Assembly: GCA_934045905.1 (NCBI GenBank)
Contig: OW203768.1
Coordinates: 22,473,060-22,537,059 of the forward strand
Length of the DNA stretch: 64,000 bases
Reading direction: 5' to 3'
From: Leuctra nigra
Lineage: Eukaryota; Arthropoda; Insecta; Plecoptera; Leuctridae
The stretch's first letter is position 1. Each line of letters starts with the position of its first letter. Below are positions 11,134-21,840 of the stretch, piece by piece. Under the pieces are notes generated by a model. The model saw only the letters and a program-made list of their open reading frames with translations. It ran no database searches and had not been told where the DNA came from. The position numbers and the translations under genes were made by a program.

Positions 11134-12256
11134 CCCAGAAAAAACACTCCGTGTAAAAATACCAGCCAAGTCTCTTTAACTATAAAAAAAATAGAAGAAA
11201 TCTAAAAATTCAGCACTGAAAAGGAGTGATATCAAAAAAGGAGCCAAGTCAACGAATTTTCCAAATTTTAATCGTACCATTGAAATAAAAATATCAACCC
11301 CCGAGAAATACTTAAAAAAAGGACTTGGCGCATCGTTTTTTTAAAGACATTTTTCTATTCTTAAGCTTATGCCACTCACATACTACGTAGTTCAGAAATG
11401 CCTAGAAAAATTGAGACAAAACTTTCAAATTAAATATTGAACATTCTGTAAAATATTTTAAATTTAAATATAAGTACGCAAAGAAACATAGCATTGTCTT
11501 ACAAGCAATAAATACAGAACAGTTGTGTTTGTGATTGGTAGGTACCTATAGTTTTGTGGGTACATCAACATACCTACTACAGCATTATACTTGGAACCTT
11601 CTCGCCGTGTAATTAATTGCTATTAATTAACATTTTATACCAAAAAAATTCATAAATTACATAACGTATTACTTTAGATAAAAATCTAGTCAGTAATTAT
11701 TTGAGCAGCATGGCTCAGTGCACTAGTCACTTATACAAATCTCATTGACGGCCTTCTTGTAATGAGCGCTTTCGCTATTTCCCTCAGTCACGATATTGAG
11801 AAGTATGATTGATTAATATGACTCTAGAAATAGTGGCAATAACGAATAGACTAGGCCGCTTCCGTTTATTCGTTATTCGTTTATCCGTTTATTTCCTCTG
11901 AATATTGACAAAATACCAAAACTGCCAGTAGGTAAGAGTACTAGTTATATTAAAACGTAGTATGATTCGTCGATAATGAATGTGATATACTCAGGAAAAT
12001 ATACTTGTAGAGTTCTTCCTATACTTTTAGGATAGAAAAGTGTCTTTAAAAAAACGATGCGCCAAGTCCTTTTTTTAAGTATTTCTCGGGGGTTGATATT
12101 TTTATTTCAATGGTACGATTAAAATTTGGAAAATTCGTTGACTTGGCTCCTTTTTTGATATCACTCCTTTTCAGTGCTGAATTTTTAGATTTCTTCTATT
12201 TTTTTTATAGTTAAAGAGACTTGGCTGGTATTTTTACACGGAGTGTTTTTTCTGGG
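11134..12256. mobile_element. Foldback element with 229-bp inverted arms
   Basis: The left arm (11134-11362) begins CCCAGAAAAAACACTCCGTG. The right arm (12028-12256) ends with its exact complement. The arms match almost base for base, including GGACTTGGCGCATCG, around a 665-bp unique spacer without coding capacity. No target duplication could be assigned. Confidence 0.88.
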
Positions 12257-12669
12257 TAAAGTTCACTTTAGCCTAAAGTGGACTTTAGCGGTCTAGATGG
12301 CTGTGTTTAATTGGCTGTTGCCATGGTTTCAGCCGATAAATCCTGCCGCTAACTTTATCGGGACATTGTGCAACCGGGCTATGATTTTGTCCCTTCAACA
12401 TTTTATTCTATCTTGAAAGAGGTAGTCACTATATCAAAAATATGTGGTTTAGTTAGTTGGTCTTTTAACATGGCAAGCTCACAAGTGTAGAAAATTCCAC
12501 AACATTTATAAAATTAAAAATTAATTCTTAAAGAAATCATATTAATATTTGAGTCGATAAAGAATATTTTATATGTTAAAGCCAATACTAAAATAGTTGA
12601 GACGGTATCCTTGATGAACAAAGTCAGAATTAACAAAGTTGAATTCAACGTTCAAACAGGACAACTCAC

Positions 12670-12810
12670 CTGGCCGTGCAGTTCTCGATCTGCGTCTGCT
12701 TCTCCCGCTCCACTCGAGTGAGCAGCTCCCGATGCCGCTTCTGCTCCTCGGCCAAGCGGTCCTCGGAGCGGAGTTCCGCTTCTCGCAGCTGCTCCTCCAA
12801 CATGTGCACT
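12670..12810 (-). CDS. nuf: nuf coiled-coil exon (VHMLEEQLREAEL)
   Basis: The first base after acceptor CATCAG completes an Arg codon, then 46 codons and two bases end at GCCAG|GTGAGT. It reads VHMLEEQLREAELRSEDRLA, then EEQKRHRELLTRVEREKQTQ and IENCTA. The heptad pattern is continuous with the exons on both sides. Its length, 141 bases, is a multiple of three and it enters and leaves in the same phase, so it could be skipped without a frameshift. Confidence 0.95.
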
Positions 12811-13126
12811 CTGATGGGAACAAATCACAACTCATTTACACAAACTATCCCATCGTAAATCAAGACAATAGAACGCTCTTAAATAAAAATGGGAAAATTG
12901 AAAATATTTTTTTTTCAAATATTAATATTTTTATGAAAGTTGATATTATTACTTAGTTCAAACAAACTTTGATTCTCATCGTTTGTCATATTTACAAATG
13001 TTATTACAGTTCCTGGGCCTCATTCAAGAGTTTGTTTAATAAATTAATAAATGGACTCTGTTCAGTTCATGCAACACTATCGTTAATCTAGTTGTATTTA
13101 AAGGGATTGATGACAAAGAAGGGTAC

Positions 13127-13556
13127 AGGATGAAACTGAGATAAACGAGGCTTTATGTTGAAACTTGTATCTATAGTTGGCAGCAGGCAATCTGTGGATT
13201 AATTTCACTTTTAAAACAAGTATCTTTATGAACTCCTTAGTTTTTTCAACATGGAGTCTGGAACTAATAATGGAGATGATTCTAACAAAGGTAATGATCC
13301 TGACTCCAAGTTGTACTAACTCAGGTGTTGGTAAAATAACGGTTTTAAAATAAAATCCAATCCACAGATCGCCTGCTGCCTACTATATCTTCCATACAAA
13401 TCGATATTTCAATTGCGTTTTTCAAGACTTTGTGGTAGGTAATATTTGGGTATACTATTCTGAATGCTCATAAAAATCGCTGCAAGATTACACTTAAACT
13501 CATTTTTTCTAAAAATGGACTCGTAGCGTTCTTTCCCTGTACCCTTCAAATACAAG
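13127..13556. repeat. Dispersed repeat, copy A, interrupted by a 210-bp insertion
   Basis: 13127-13174 and 13385-13556 together match the uninterrupted copy at 45803-46014, sharing TTGAAACTTGTATCTAT, CGATATTTCAATTGCGTTTT and TTCTTTCCCTGTACCCTTCA. The insertion is described separately. Confidence 0.8.
13175..13384. mobile_element. Small inverted-repeat element inserted in a dispersed repeat
   Basis: The ends are AGTTGGCAGCAGGCAATCTG and the inverted CAGATCGCCTGCTGCCTACT, flanked by TAT/ATA. The empty site can be inferred from the homologous repeat at 45803-46014. The TA-containing flanks suggest a Tc1/mariner- or PIF-like origin. Confidence 0.7.
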
Positions 13557-13626
13557 TTATTTTGAAACTCTGATAAGCCCCGAGGAACCCCGTCTGTCGA
13601 GGAGGGTTGCAAGTGACGTGACCCAC

Positions 13627-13730
13627 CTGGCTTGCAGAGCCGCACTGTCCTGCTTGGCACGCGTGTATCGGTCATCCGTGTTTGTGTGACTGTCGGCCAG
13701 CACTGTCATCTGCTGCTGGAGCATCTGTAC
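13627..13730 (-). CDS. nuf: nuf exon starting the coiled coil, common to both isoforms
   Basis: Acceptor GATGTTTCAG, donor GCCAG|GTGGGT. Thirty-four codons in phase 0 plus two bases read VQMLQQQMTVLADSHTNTDD then RYTRAKQDSAALQA. It can follow either the exon ending LDLNHK (24631) or the alternative first exon ending DLTGQ (19074), because both end in phase 0. That makes it the branch point between the long and short proteins. The glutamine/leucine-rich start fits the onset of the FIP coiled coil. Confidence 0.94.
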
Positions 13731-13966
13731 CTGAAACATCAAGCAGATTCAGATTTTTTTTTTCAGATTTCAAAATGTATTTATTCATTTGCGTTTTTAC
13801 ATACAAATACATACATAATACACTTTATGATAATATATCTAGACAAAAAGTAGGTTTTACATTACAGTGTTACATTATACATTATAAATAAATAAATACC
13901 CACATAAGCAAAATGAGATGAACACACAAGATGAACACCACACTCGTTAGAAACATTCATCATCAG

Positions 13967-14404
13967 CAGTGGTGTAGTCGAGGATAGTCGAGCTGTACCT
14001 ATACCTAAAGAAAATAGTTTTGATGAAGAGTGAAGATGTCAGGAATACTTTAAAAAAATTGTGTTTTACGTCTAGTTTCATTTCGTAAGCAAAAAACTCA
14101 AAAAAGTTAATATCAAAGTGTCAAAAAAACAAAAATAGCCCTGCGGGGCAAGGTGGTGCCATGCCCTCCACCACCCCAAAGTGTCAAATTATAAAATATA
14201 TTGAATATTTTAACAAAATACGCCTCATAACGTCTTAAAATTGATTTTACAGTGTCCAAAAACCAAAAAATGCCCTGCGGGGCTGGGTGCTCCCCCCCCC
14301 CCCCCCCCTTATTCTGAGTAAAATTGTTTTCCTTGTTTTGGCATAAATCCTGCGGACGCCCATGGTAGCGTATACCAAAAAAAATTATTAGGACTACACC
14401 ACTG
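13967..14404. mobile_element. hAT-type non-autonomous element
   Basis: Inverted ends CAGTGGTGTAGTC and GGACTACACCACTG, flanked by ATCATCAG and ATTATCAG (8 bases, one mismatch). The inside holds two GCCCTGCGGGGC palindromes and a C homopolymer. No transposase. Confidence 0.85.
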
Positions 14405-14446
14405 ATTATCAGTTTACATTCAAAACAAGCCAAGCCCCAGCTTATC

Positions 14447-14690
14447 TGTACCTCAGAAGTAGAAGGCCCGAAGTCCATTTCAATTCTTGAGGTGAGCTCA
14501 AAAATAAGTAGGTAATTCTGCCTTCATCCAATCATATTTTTAAGAGTGGCATGAGTCATTATGTAGGAAAATACTTCAATGTAACTGTATTTGTTGACTA
14601 CAAAATTGCAATTGATTACAAGATTCTAAAAGTGTGCAACGCAAAATCAAGAAATGGACTTTGAGAATTCTACCTCTTCTGACGTACAGA
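14447..14690. repeat. MITE/SINE family B copy
   Basis: Begins CTGTACCTCAGAAGTAGAAG and ends CTACCTCTTCTGACGTACAG, i.e. inverted ends. The interior carries TTCATCCAATCATATTT and ATGAGTCATTATGTA, shared with the copies at 40971, 46865, 59800 and 61155. Confidence 0.75.
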
Positions 14691-15185
14691 TATTAAATCC
14701 AATAAATAAAATAGTACATACAAATAAGAAAAGTAGGTTATGTTAAAACGTATAAAAAAATAACATATCTAAGCGCACGTTCGAGGAAAATCATCCCTTT
14801 GGAAATTCTTCAAAATATGATTGAACAATCTGCTCTGCTAGTTTAGAATCAATCAACACTTCAGTTCTAAAGAAGGCAGCTGACAAGATGTCATTTAGCT
14901 GCGTCACTTGCAATCTATCTATTTGATATCAAAGCATCAAACAATGAATGATCAAACCAATTGATATTGAGGCAACTCCCAAACTCAAGCATTATCTTTA
15001 TGTAAGTTAATTCCTCGATTAATCCGATAAGAGATTATAACATCCATATCGTTACAACTTGTTACAAACTGACTAACAACCGCGGCAGTTCGTCCGACCT
15101 TCACAGAGAATCACAACAAACTGCCAGAGAACTTCATACTTAGACAAGTCGTGGGAAGAAACATGACAAAGAAGCCACAGAATAC

Positions 15186-15915
15186 TAGGGATGGAGAAAA
15201 TATCGATATATCGATATATATCGATATCAAAAAAATATCGAAATATCGATACCTGTATATATTGAATATCGATATATTGAAATATCGATATATCGATATA
15301 TTGAAATATTGAAATATCAATATATTGAAATATCGAAATATTGAAACATCGAAATATCGATATATTGAAATATCGAAATATTGAAATATCGATATATTGA
15401 AATATCGATATATTGAAGCCTTACCGCATGATACAATTATGTTCTTAATTGAAGTTTATACCTACTATGGCAAAATAATTCATATTTGCAGTGCAGCGTT
15501 TACAAGATTTATGGACAATTTCTCAGATTATTCACATTTTCTTTCTTATCTGGCCGGTGACCCTATATTTTGGAACAGCTGTGTTATTTCTTTTTACATT
15601 TTCTTTTGAAATTCCTAGCAGTTTTAGGAGCAATTTAATACATTCATACGATATATCAATATTTCCATACCTATACATCTAAATATTATTTCCATATCAA
15701 TATTTCGATATTTCAATATATCGATATATCGATATATCGATACTTCGATATTTCAATATATCGATATTTCGATATTTCAATATATCGATATTTCGATATT
15801 TCGATATTTCGACATTTCAATATATCGATATATCGAAGTATCGATATATCGATATATATCGATATATAAATGATATCGATAGTCGATATCAAAATCCAAG
15901 TTCGCTCCATCCCTA
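15186..15915. mobile_element. hAT-type MITE with ATCGATAT-rich subterminal arrays
   Basis: Ends TAGGGATGGAG and CTCCATCCCTA, flanked by a perfect 8-bp duplication CAGAATAC (15178-15185 and 15916-15923). Both ends carry inverted arrays of ATCGATAT and ATATTGAA units (15200-15415 and 15700-15890) around a unique AT-rich middle. There is no coding; the Ile/Tyr-rich ORFs here are translations of the array. Confidence 0.9.
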
Positions 15916-17696
15916 CAGAATACATTCAAATAATCCCGACTCAAGAGTAAAAACATTATAACTACACGTTTTACCTCGGCGATATTAAACTCTCTAGTTT
16001 TTCTGGATTTACTATTAGATATTTTGGAGTTCAAAATAGCCCCAGAACTTGAAACAATAACAGTAAGATTTGTTTTAACTTTTTATGGAAAATCAACAAA
16101 TTACATACATTCACTCTTTCCACATTGTCAGAAGAACACGCCATTTCAACAATGAAGTTTAATCATTCTCGACTCTAAACACTATCAGCAAGATTTCGTT
16201 CTTCGGTGAAAACCAACTGGTACAAACTTAAACGATCACTTTAAATTCATCGTTCACTACAATATTTATCAGTCCTGACTGGAGGTAGTAACCACTAACC
16301 AAAGTAAAATATTACACGATACTGAATGTCAAAGACATGTTCTTGAGTCGACTGGAAATAAAATAGTTCCGGCGTATCTCGCTGTCAATACCTAGCACGC
16401 AACTTGTTCCCACAGCGACATAAGAAGTGCTATTACATGAAGAAGAATACAATAGGGCTGTACGTATTCATAATAAGATGACGTAGGTTACACAGTCCAT
16501 GTCCGAGAAATAATTAGTGGCGTTTCCTCGGGGTTTCGCAACGCATGCCATTGTTACATTTACGTAGTCGAAAATATGTAAACGAGAAGAGAGTTGTTTG
16601 CCTCAAACCAAAAACATACAAAAATAACGTGATGTAAATTTAGAAGTGAGGTTATACGCTGTACTACCCAATAGTACCCAGGTTAATTCACCGGGGGAAT
16701 GTTTATAAATTTGTTAGCTTTTAAATCATACAGATTATGTAAACTCGAGATGTTTTATTTTAAGTTATGACAAGTTACGAAATATTATCCCCAGAGTGTA
16801 CCTTGGGGTAGAGTCGACTCTGAGCTCTGATGGCAACATTTAATTGCAAACGTGGTTACAATAAATAAATAATAGTACAGCCGTTGTTCATCAAAACCGC
16901 AAACGGGGTATTACACTTGGCACTAAGCTAACTTCAATTCATTAAAATTCAAGTGGAAACCATTGACGTACACTACAGTGTGGAAAACTTATGTGAAGAG
17001 GGGGGGGAGGGGAGGGGGGTGCGAGGAGTCAGTTCTAGCCCCGCAGGGTGCTTGATATTTAAACAATTTATACGAGTGATTCTGGAGCTCTAAACTTGAT
17101 TTTATATAATTAGTGTGATTGCTCACAGCTCGAAAAGGGGAGGATAATTCCCCCCTCATTTGCGCCTGATCACTTGCAAGTTCAAATGATGTTTATCAAA
17201 CGCGGCGGAACTGCCTGGGTTGCGATTCTACAACTATGTTCTATTGCTGGCGGAATAGAAATCTGTAAAAGCTTATGGCAAAATCTCATTTCTTACGAAA
17301 TTGCTATGCCGCTTTGTAGTTATAGAATCCCTATTCCCTACCCTACAGCGAGTCATGTATGGTTGCAGGCAGTATTGTGTCCGGTTATGACTCTATGACC
17401 GACTGCTTGTTGTAATCAGTTGACCTTGACTTGTTGCGACTTGTAAGATAATGGCGGCCTCTTTGTCCACCTTGTCAGCAGGAATACTTACATCGTGCGA
17501 TAACAACTCGACGTAAGAACGTCATTCCTCGCAATCTTCAATCATTACTTAGCCAGGTCTTGGACACTGGCACTGAGGGGTTTGATAAATCTCTCGAGAT
17601 CTTGCAACATTGCAAGTTCATGGTACGATCTTGACAACATTTTCGACAATAGAAGATCTTGGAAAATATTAGATTGTTGTTTCGTTTAGCCAAAGG

Positions 17697-17733
17697 CATA
17701 GACATTGTATAGGCTATACAATGTCTATGCCAA
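17697..17733. repeat. Micro-palindrome, copy 1
   Basis: CATAGACATTGTATAG and its complement separated by two bases. A second copy lies at 23010-23046. Confidence 0.75.
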
Positions 17734-18916
17734 AGGTCCCAGATTATAGTGTTCGTGTTAAAAATCCAAAAACCTGCGGGGCGTTCTGAGCATCTCGCTA
17801 ATATCGTCTGCAGAAATATCTGTCAAAACTTAGTATTACAAGGTCATATAGATAACAGAAGATTAGCTTATTGATTGATAACAGCTGGTAAAAGTATAGC
17901 GATGAATGTGTCAATATTGTCGTTACTATAACTCTACTTTCCAGCGTGTTTTTAACTCATCGGACTCGAAATGGTTTGAAATCAAGGTTGAATGAGACAA
18001 GTTGACAACCCACTTGCATCGCCTTTTAGATCCAACTAGCAACTATAGCAGGTGTTGCAGACGATTTGCATGTCTGTTCGCCCCATCCTTCCCACACCGT
18101 CCTCTCTCGCATCGTCTCTTCCCAGTCATACTCGTTATCAAACTCGTGCTCGTAAATTATCAATCGAATATTAGATTTCACTCTTACTTTACAATTCATT
18201 GAAATTTACTTCCCTTTGGTATACTTATTTTGCATTTCCTTGACTTTTATATTCAGCGCTCTGTTGTGCAAGGATAATAGCGCCATATCATCAATGATGA
18301 TTGATGGACGGTGAGAAGGAGACAGTCGTGGCCTATTCGACTGAGGGAAATCACGAAGAAGCCTCAGCCATGAAGCAAGACCGCGGGGAATGAACTTGCG
18401 AGTGAAAATCAGAACGAATTACTATGAACATATTTGAAGAGAGAGGGTCGCTGATAACATCGAACCAAGTACAAAGTACAGTTATTGATGAAAGTGAAAC
18501 ACGTGTATCAGTAAGTCAATAATATCACTCGATGTTTAAACATGTCTTAAACTGCACCCAGAATGCTGTATATTTCAGAACTTTCAATCATTCAAATTGT
18601 AAATTGTGAAATCTAGTTTTCGATGCCATTTCTTGAGCTAACTTGAGAACTAAAAAAAGAGTTGTATTCAAACTCGACTGAAATATGAAAAATAAGGATA
18701 TTTTACATTTGAGTCAAGTTTGGGCACAAATGTTGTAACAAGTTAGTTTTCTTGTTTCTAAAGTAATGTATCAAAAAATGTCTTCGAAAATTATTGTTCA
18801 CATTTGTAATAATTTGAATGGTTCAAAAGTGAAATTACGATATTTCATGCATTTACTTCAATCGTACATATAACTAGATGCACCCGTCATGTAAAACATG
18901 ACGCGACGGCGTTCCC

Positions 18917-18933
18917 CACAGACAGACAGAATC

Positions 18934-18981
<48 letters not shown>
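18917..18981. repeat. (CAGA)n microsatellite
   Basis: About fifteen CAGA units, slightly interrupted at the 5' side, 93 bases below the donor of the alternative nuf first exon (inside its intron). Confidence 0.95.
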
Positions 18982-18982
<1 letters not shown>

Positions 18983-19073
18983 ACTGGATAAGTACACTCC
19001 GCCTGCACAATTTCGTTGCAAGAAGCCCCGCCATGACCTGCAGAGGTCATCCCACACATGCCACGTGACGTAC

Positions 19074-19295
19074 TTGACCCGTGAGGTCCTCGGCCCAGAC
19101 ATGCGCCCTGTTCTTGCGGACGCCGTTGAGCAGGGGGCTGGGGGTGGAGGGCACGGGGAGGGCGAGGTCGTCGGGGTCCTCGACGTGGTGGTAGCCGCCC
19201 ACGAACTCGAACTGCCCCTCCCACAGGTCCAGGGACAGCTCTTGGTCCTCGTCGCTCCCGCTCAGGGACGCCTGGCGTCGCGTGGACGCCGTCAT
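19074..19295 (-). CDS. nuf: Alternative first coding exon of nuf (short isoform)
   Basis: An ATG at 19295-19293 opens 74 codons, starting MTASTRRQASLSGSDEDQEL, passing LWEGQFEFVGGYHHVEDPDD and VPSTPSPLLNG, and ending AHVWAEDLTGQ at donor CAA|GTACGT in phase 0. That phase matches the exon at 13627-13730. Entry from the upstream exon (phase 0 at 24631) is not possible: the nearest acceptors (GCGCAG, GCAGAAG) leave one or four bases before the ATG and would shift the frame, and an in-frame TGA lies about 40 bases upstream. I therefore read it as an alternative start exon, perhaps preceded by a 5' UTR exon. The acidic, GC-rich sequence is unlike the surrounding DNA. The short protein would be 358 residues, coiled coil plus Rab11-binding domain, without EF-hands. 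Confidence 0.8.
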
Positions 19296-19594
19296 TCTTC
19301 TGCGCGTGGAGGCATCGGGATTACACGGCCATGTTCAATGTCCTCGCGTTCAATGACTAACACCGATAGCTCAAGATAACACTACAAGATATCAACAAAT
19401 TGAATATGCAAGAAACATAATGTCGTATCGCTAGGTTCGTAATTTGGACGGCAAAAGTTCTATCAACTCAAATGTAACAGTAAAATACGAATGAAAATTT
19501 AATTTCCAAAAGTGTGAAAGGGCCCGTAAAATGTAAAAAAAAGTCCTTTAGATCGAAAGATACAGTTAGCCTTGCGCAAAATATCACAAAATGT

Positions 19595-19768
19595 TTCAGT
19601 AATATTTATTGATAGACTTTCAAAAACTATTTATTTATACATACAATGCAATATTTCGCTCAAAATTCTCCGAGCTTCTTCAGGCATTTATCGAGAATTT
19701 TGAGCGAAATATTGCATTGTATGTATAAATAAATAGTTTTTGAAAGTCTATCAATAAATATTACTGAA
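19595..19768. repeat. Foldback with 76-bp arms and hammerhead-like core
   Basis: Arms 19595-19670 and 19692-19768 are reverse complements around 21 bases. On the minus strand the loop region reads CCTGAAGAAGCTCGG and then TTTTGAGCGAAATATTG, echoing the 2164-2533 foldback. Confidence 0.85.
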
Positions 19769-19994
19769 TTAATATCAAAACTAACAAATTGAGAAAAATT
19801 TATATCACAAAATGTGTTTGGTAAAAAAGGAATATCTGGGATCCTGCCCCCCCCCCCCCCCTCCCCTCCCGTAGAAATGGCAATGAGCCATATTTATATA
19901 CCAAGTGATCAAAGAAGACTCGACTTGTTGCATTTGTTTCAAGTGAGTCTTCTTTTATGAAGTAACTTTACGACTTGAAACTTCGAATCTATTA

Positions 19995-20627
19995 CAGTGT
20001 TGCCACACGCAGTACAATTGTACCAAAGCTGGTACTTTTTGACCATGTGCAGTACGGCAGTACACCTTTTAGATTATTCTGGATTTTCAGTACAATTTCT
20101 TAATTTTACATGCCCTTGAGGAAAATACATAATTTACATGAAAAAACCTATAACAACAAAGAAATTTCTAAAAATTCGCCCTGCGTGGCAAAAACATTTT
20201 TTTATAAGTATTCAGTTTGTGCCATTTTAGACTCCCAGAATCGCTTTAAAACCGCTTATTTGTAAAAAAAAAAAAAAGGAAAAAAGCCCTGCGGGGCAAC
20301 AGCTTGGCGAGTAATGATAGTATGCAGTTGTATATTATGATTTTATTACTTTGGTGATTATAAAAATGTGATTAAAAAAATTGTCGAAGGTAAATTAATT
20401 CTTCTATTTTCTCTCATAAAGGTTCACAAATGGCGTATTGGCTTGAATTTCCCTGGAAAATGAGTATAGCTAGGTAAAAATAAAATGTATGATCTAGATT
20501 CTGGAGTCCACATTTGAATTTAAGGTCTGTAAAACAGTCGCAGTGAAAAACAGTACATTTCGGTACGTTTTAGTACTATTTTCGCTATGTAGTTGGTACG
20601 AACCAGAAATCCCAAACGGCAACACTG
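19995..20627. mobile_element. hAT-type non-autonomous element
   Basis: Inverted ends CAGTGTTGCC and GGCAACACTG with a perfect 8-bp duplication ATCTATTA on both sides (19987-19994, 20628-20635). It contains repeated CAGTAC motifs and a GCCCTGCGGGGC palindrome; no coding. Confidence 0.92.
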
Positions 20628-21359
20628 ATCTATTACTTCTGAGTAAAACTGTCATGCTGTGAAGTCGTGATTTTGTAAACGAAATCGCGTATCGATTGTG
20701 ACGTCACTATGTCAGTATAATGGAGCAACAAGTGAATTATTTAGTAGACGCATCAACTATTCATCCAAGACAAAGTCAAGCTGAACTGATAAATCGATAT
20801 TGAAATACCAAGAGCATCATTCAAATCCGAATAATCGTCTGCCTAATTTACATACAAGCTGCGATTTAGAATTGCGATTCAGAATGGAAAGTAAAACATT
20901 GAACTCATGAATTCTTCTGCTCAAACTCACACTGGGTCGAAAATAGAACGCACTCGAAACGTAAAGCTAATTGAGACATTCATTAATTTCGTGGTTATTT
21001 TATAATTAATCGTCTTCCACGCGGGATTTCTCACAGGTCTAAAGAAAGTGCACACATGTGGTGTTAACTTCTCATTTAACTCTCACAAAAAACGATTAAA
21101 ACCCATACGAGCTGATTTGCATGTGACTGTGAGTATAGCATTCACCGCCCATGTTCTCCGAATATAATATAGTGACGTCTCTATCGAATTTATGTGAGAA
21201 TTTGTTGACGAAAAATTAAGTAAAGTTTCGATGTAACTACATTTTGACATGTGTTCAAATAACTAACTAGTAATTAGAAAACATACACCATGGTGTAATG
21301 TTTCATTAAAAAAGCTAAATATATTTTTCTTGCATATTCAAATAGTACCACGATTCACT

Positions 21360-21840
21360 GCAAAAACTCTTAGCGAAGAAGCTCCAGTTTAAATGACGAC
21401 TAAACGCCCAGTTCAACCGCGGCCAAGGTCAAATTAACACAAACGAAACTGAAAACACTCTCAGTATCACAAACACTTCACATGTTGTCCACAAAACTGT
21501 CACTTTGCACTGTTATTCCGAGTATCAGCACACGAAACACGGCGAGCGGCATTTCCATCTGAGTCAGCGACGACACTGGTACATTTGCACACGGCGGCCT
21601 CGCACTAGAGGCTATTTTCGTACCCAAGATCATCCTACAGGCGTACTGAATAACATGTCTCGATCCGTGGCCGCGTCACAGGAAAATCGCACTAAGAGAG
21701 TTGAGGAGTTACACTGACACAGTGTAGATAGCTGTCTGGTATGATAGGAGTGGTGGTATAATATCCGTCTCCCCTCTCCCGCCCCGCCGCTCCCCGCTCC
21801 CTGTCAGCCATCGCCCTTCCTTCCAGTTTGATAATGGACG
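21360..21840 (-). promoter_or_regulatory. Candidate promoter/5' UTR region for the short nuf isoform
   Basis: The least AT-rich stretch upstream of the 19-kb exon. On the minus strand a GC-rich block (21775-21815) is followed by TATTATACC and TGTGTCAGTGTAACTCC (TCAGT initiator-like), then CpG-bearing sequence. No confident splice donor was found, so this is inference from composition and position. Confidence 0.3.

Larger units (their letters stand above)
9454..12669 (-). other. nuf intron with ETS/CRE-motif array and large foldback
   Basis: Contains an X-box MITE (9511-9636), a terminal repeat CCCGGTTGCACCATGTCCCG (9877) whose complement recurs at about 12358, the five-copy CCGGAAGTGACGTCAT array (10240-10990), and a 1.1-kb foldback (11134-12256). 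No coding sequence is recognised. Confidence 0.75.
12811..13626 (-). other. nuf intron with a nested repeat insertion
   Basis: Contains a dispersed repeat (13127-13556) split by a small inverted-repeat element at 13175-13384. The remaining roughly 300 bases next to the downstream exon are AT-rich with nothing recognised. Confidence 0.7.

Noticed and set aside
11134..12256. Polinton/Maverick remnant
   Set aside because: The terminal repeats are long, but no 6-bp duplication, no AG start at the border and no polymerase or capsid-type coding are present.
15111..16034. Ile/Tyr/Arg-rich minus-strand ORFs
   Set aside because: Translations of the ATCGATAT arrays inside a hAT MITE.
19074..19295. 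Treating this exon as an internal exon of the long nuf form
   Set aside because: The phase-0 donor at 24631 cannot join either nearby acceptor without shifting the frame into Arg/Pro-rich text that loses the coiled-coil frame.
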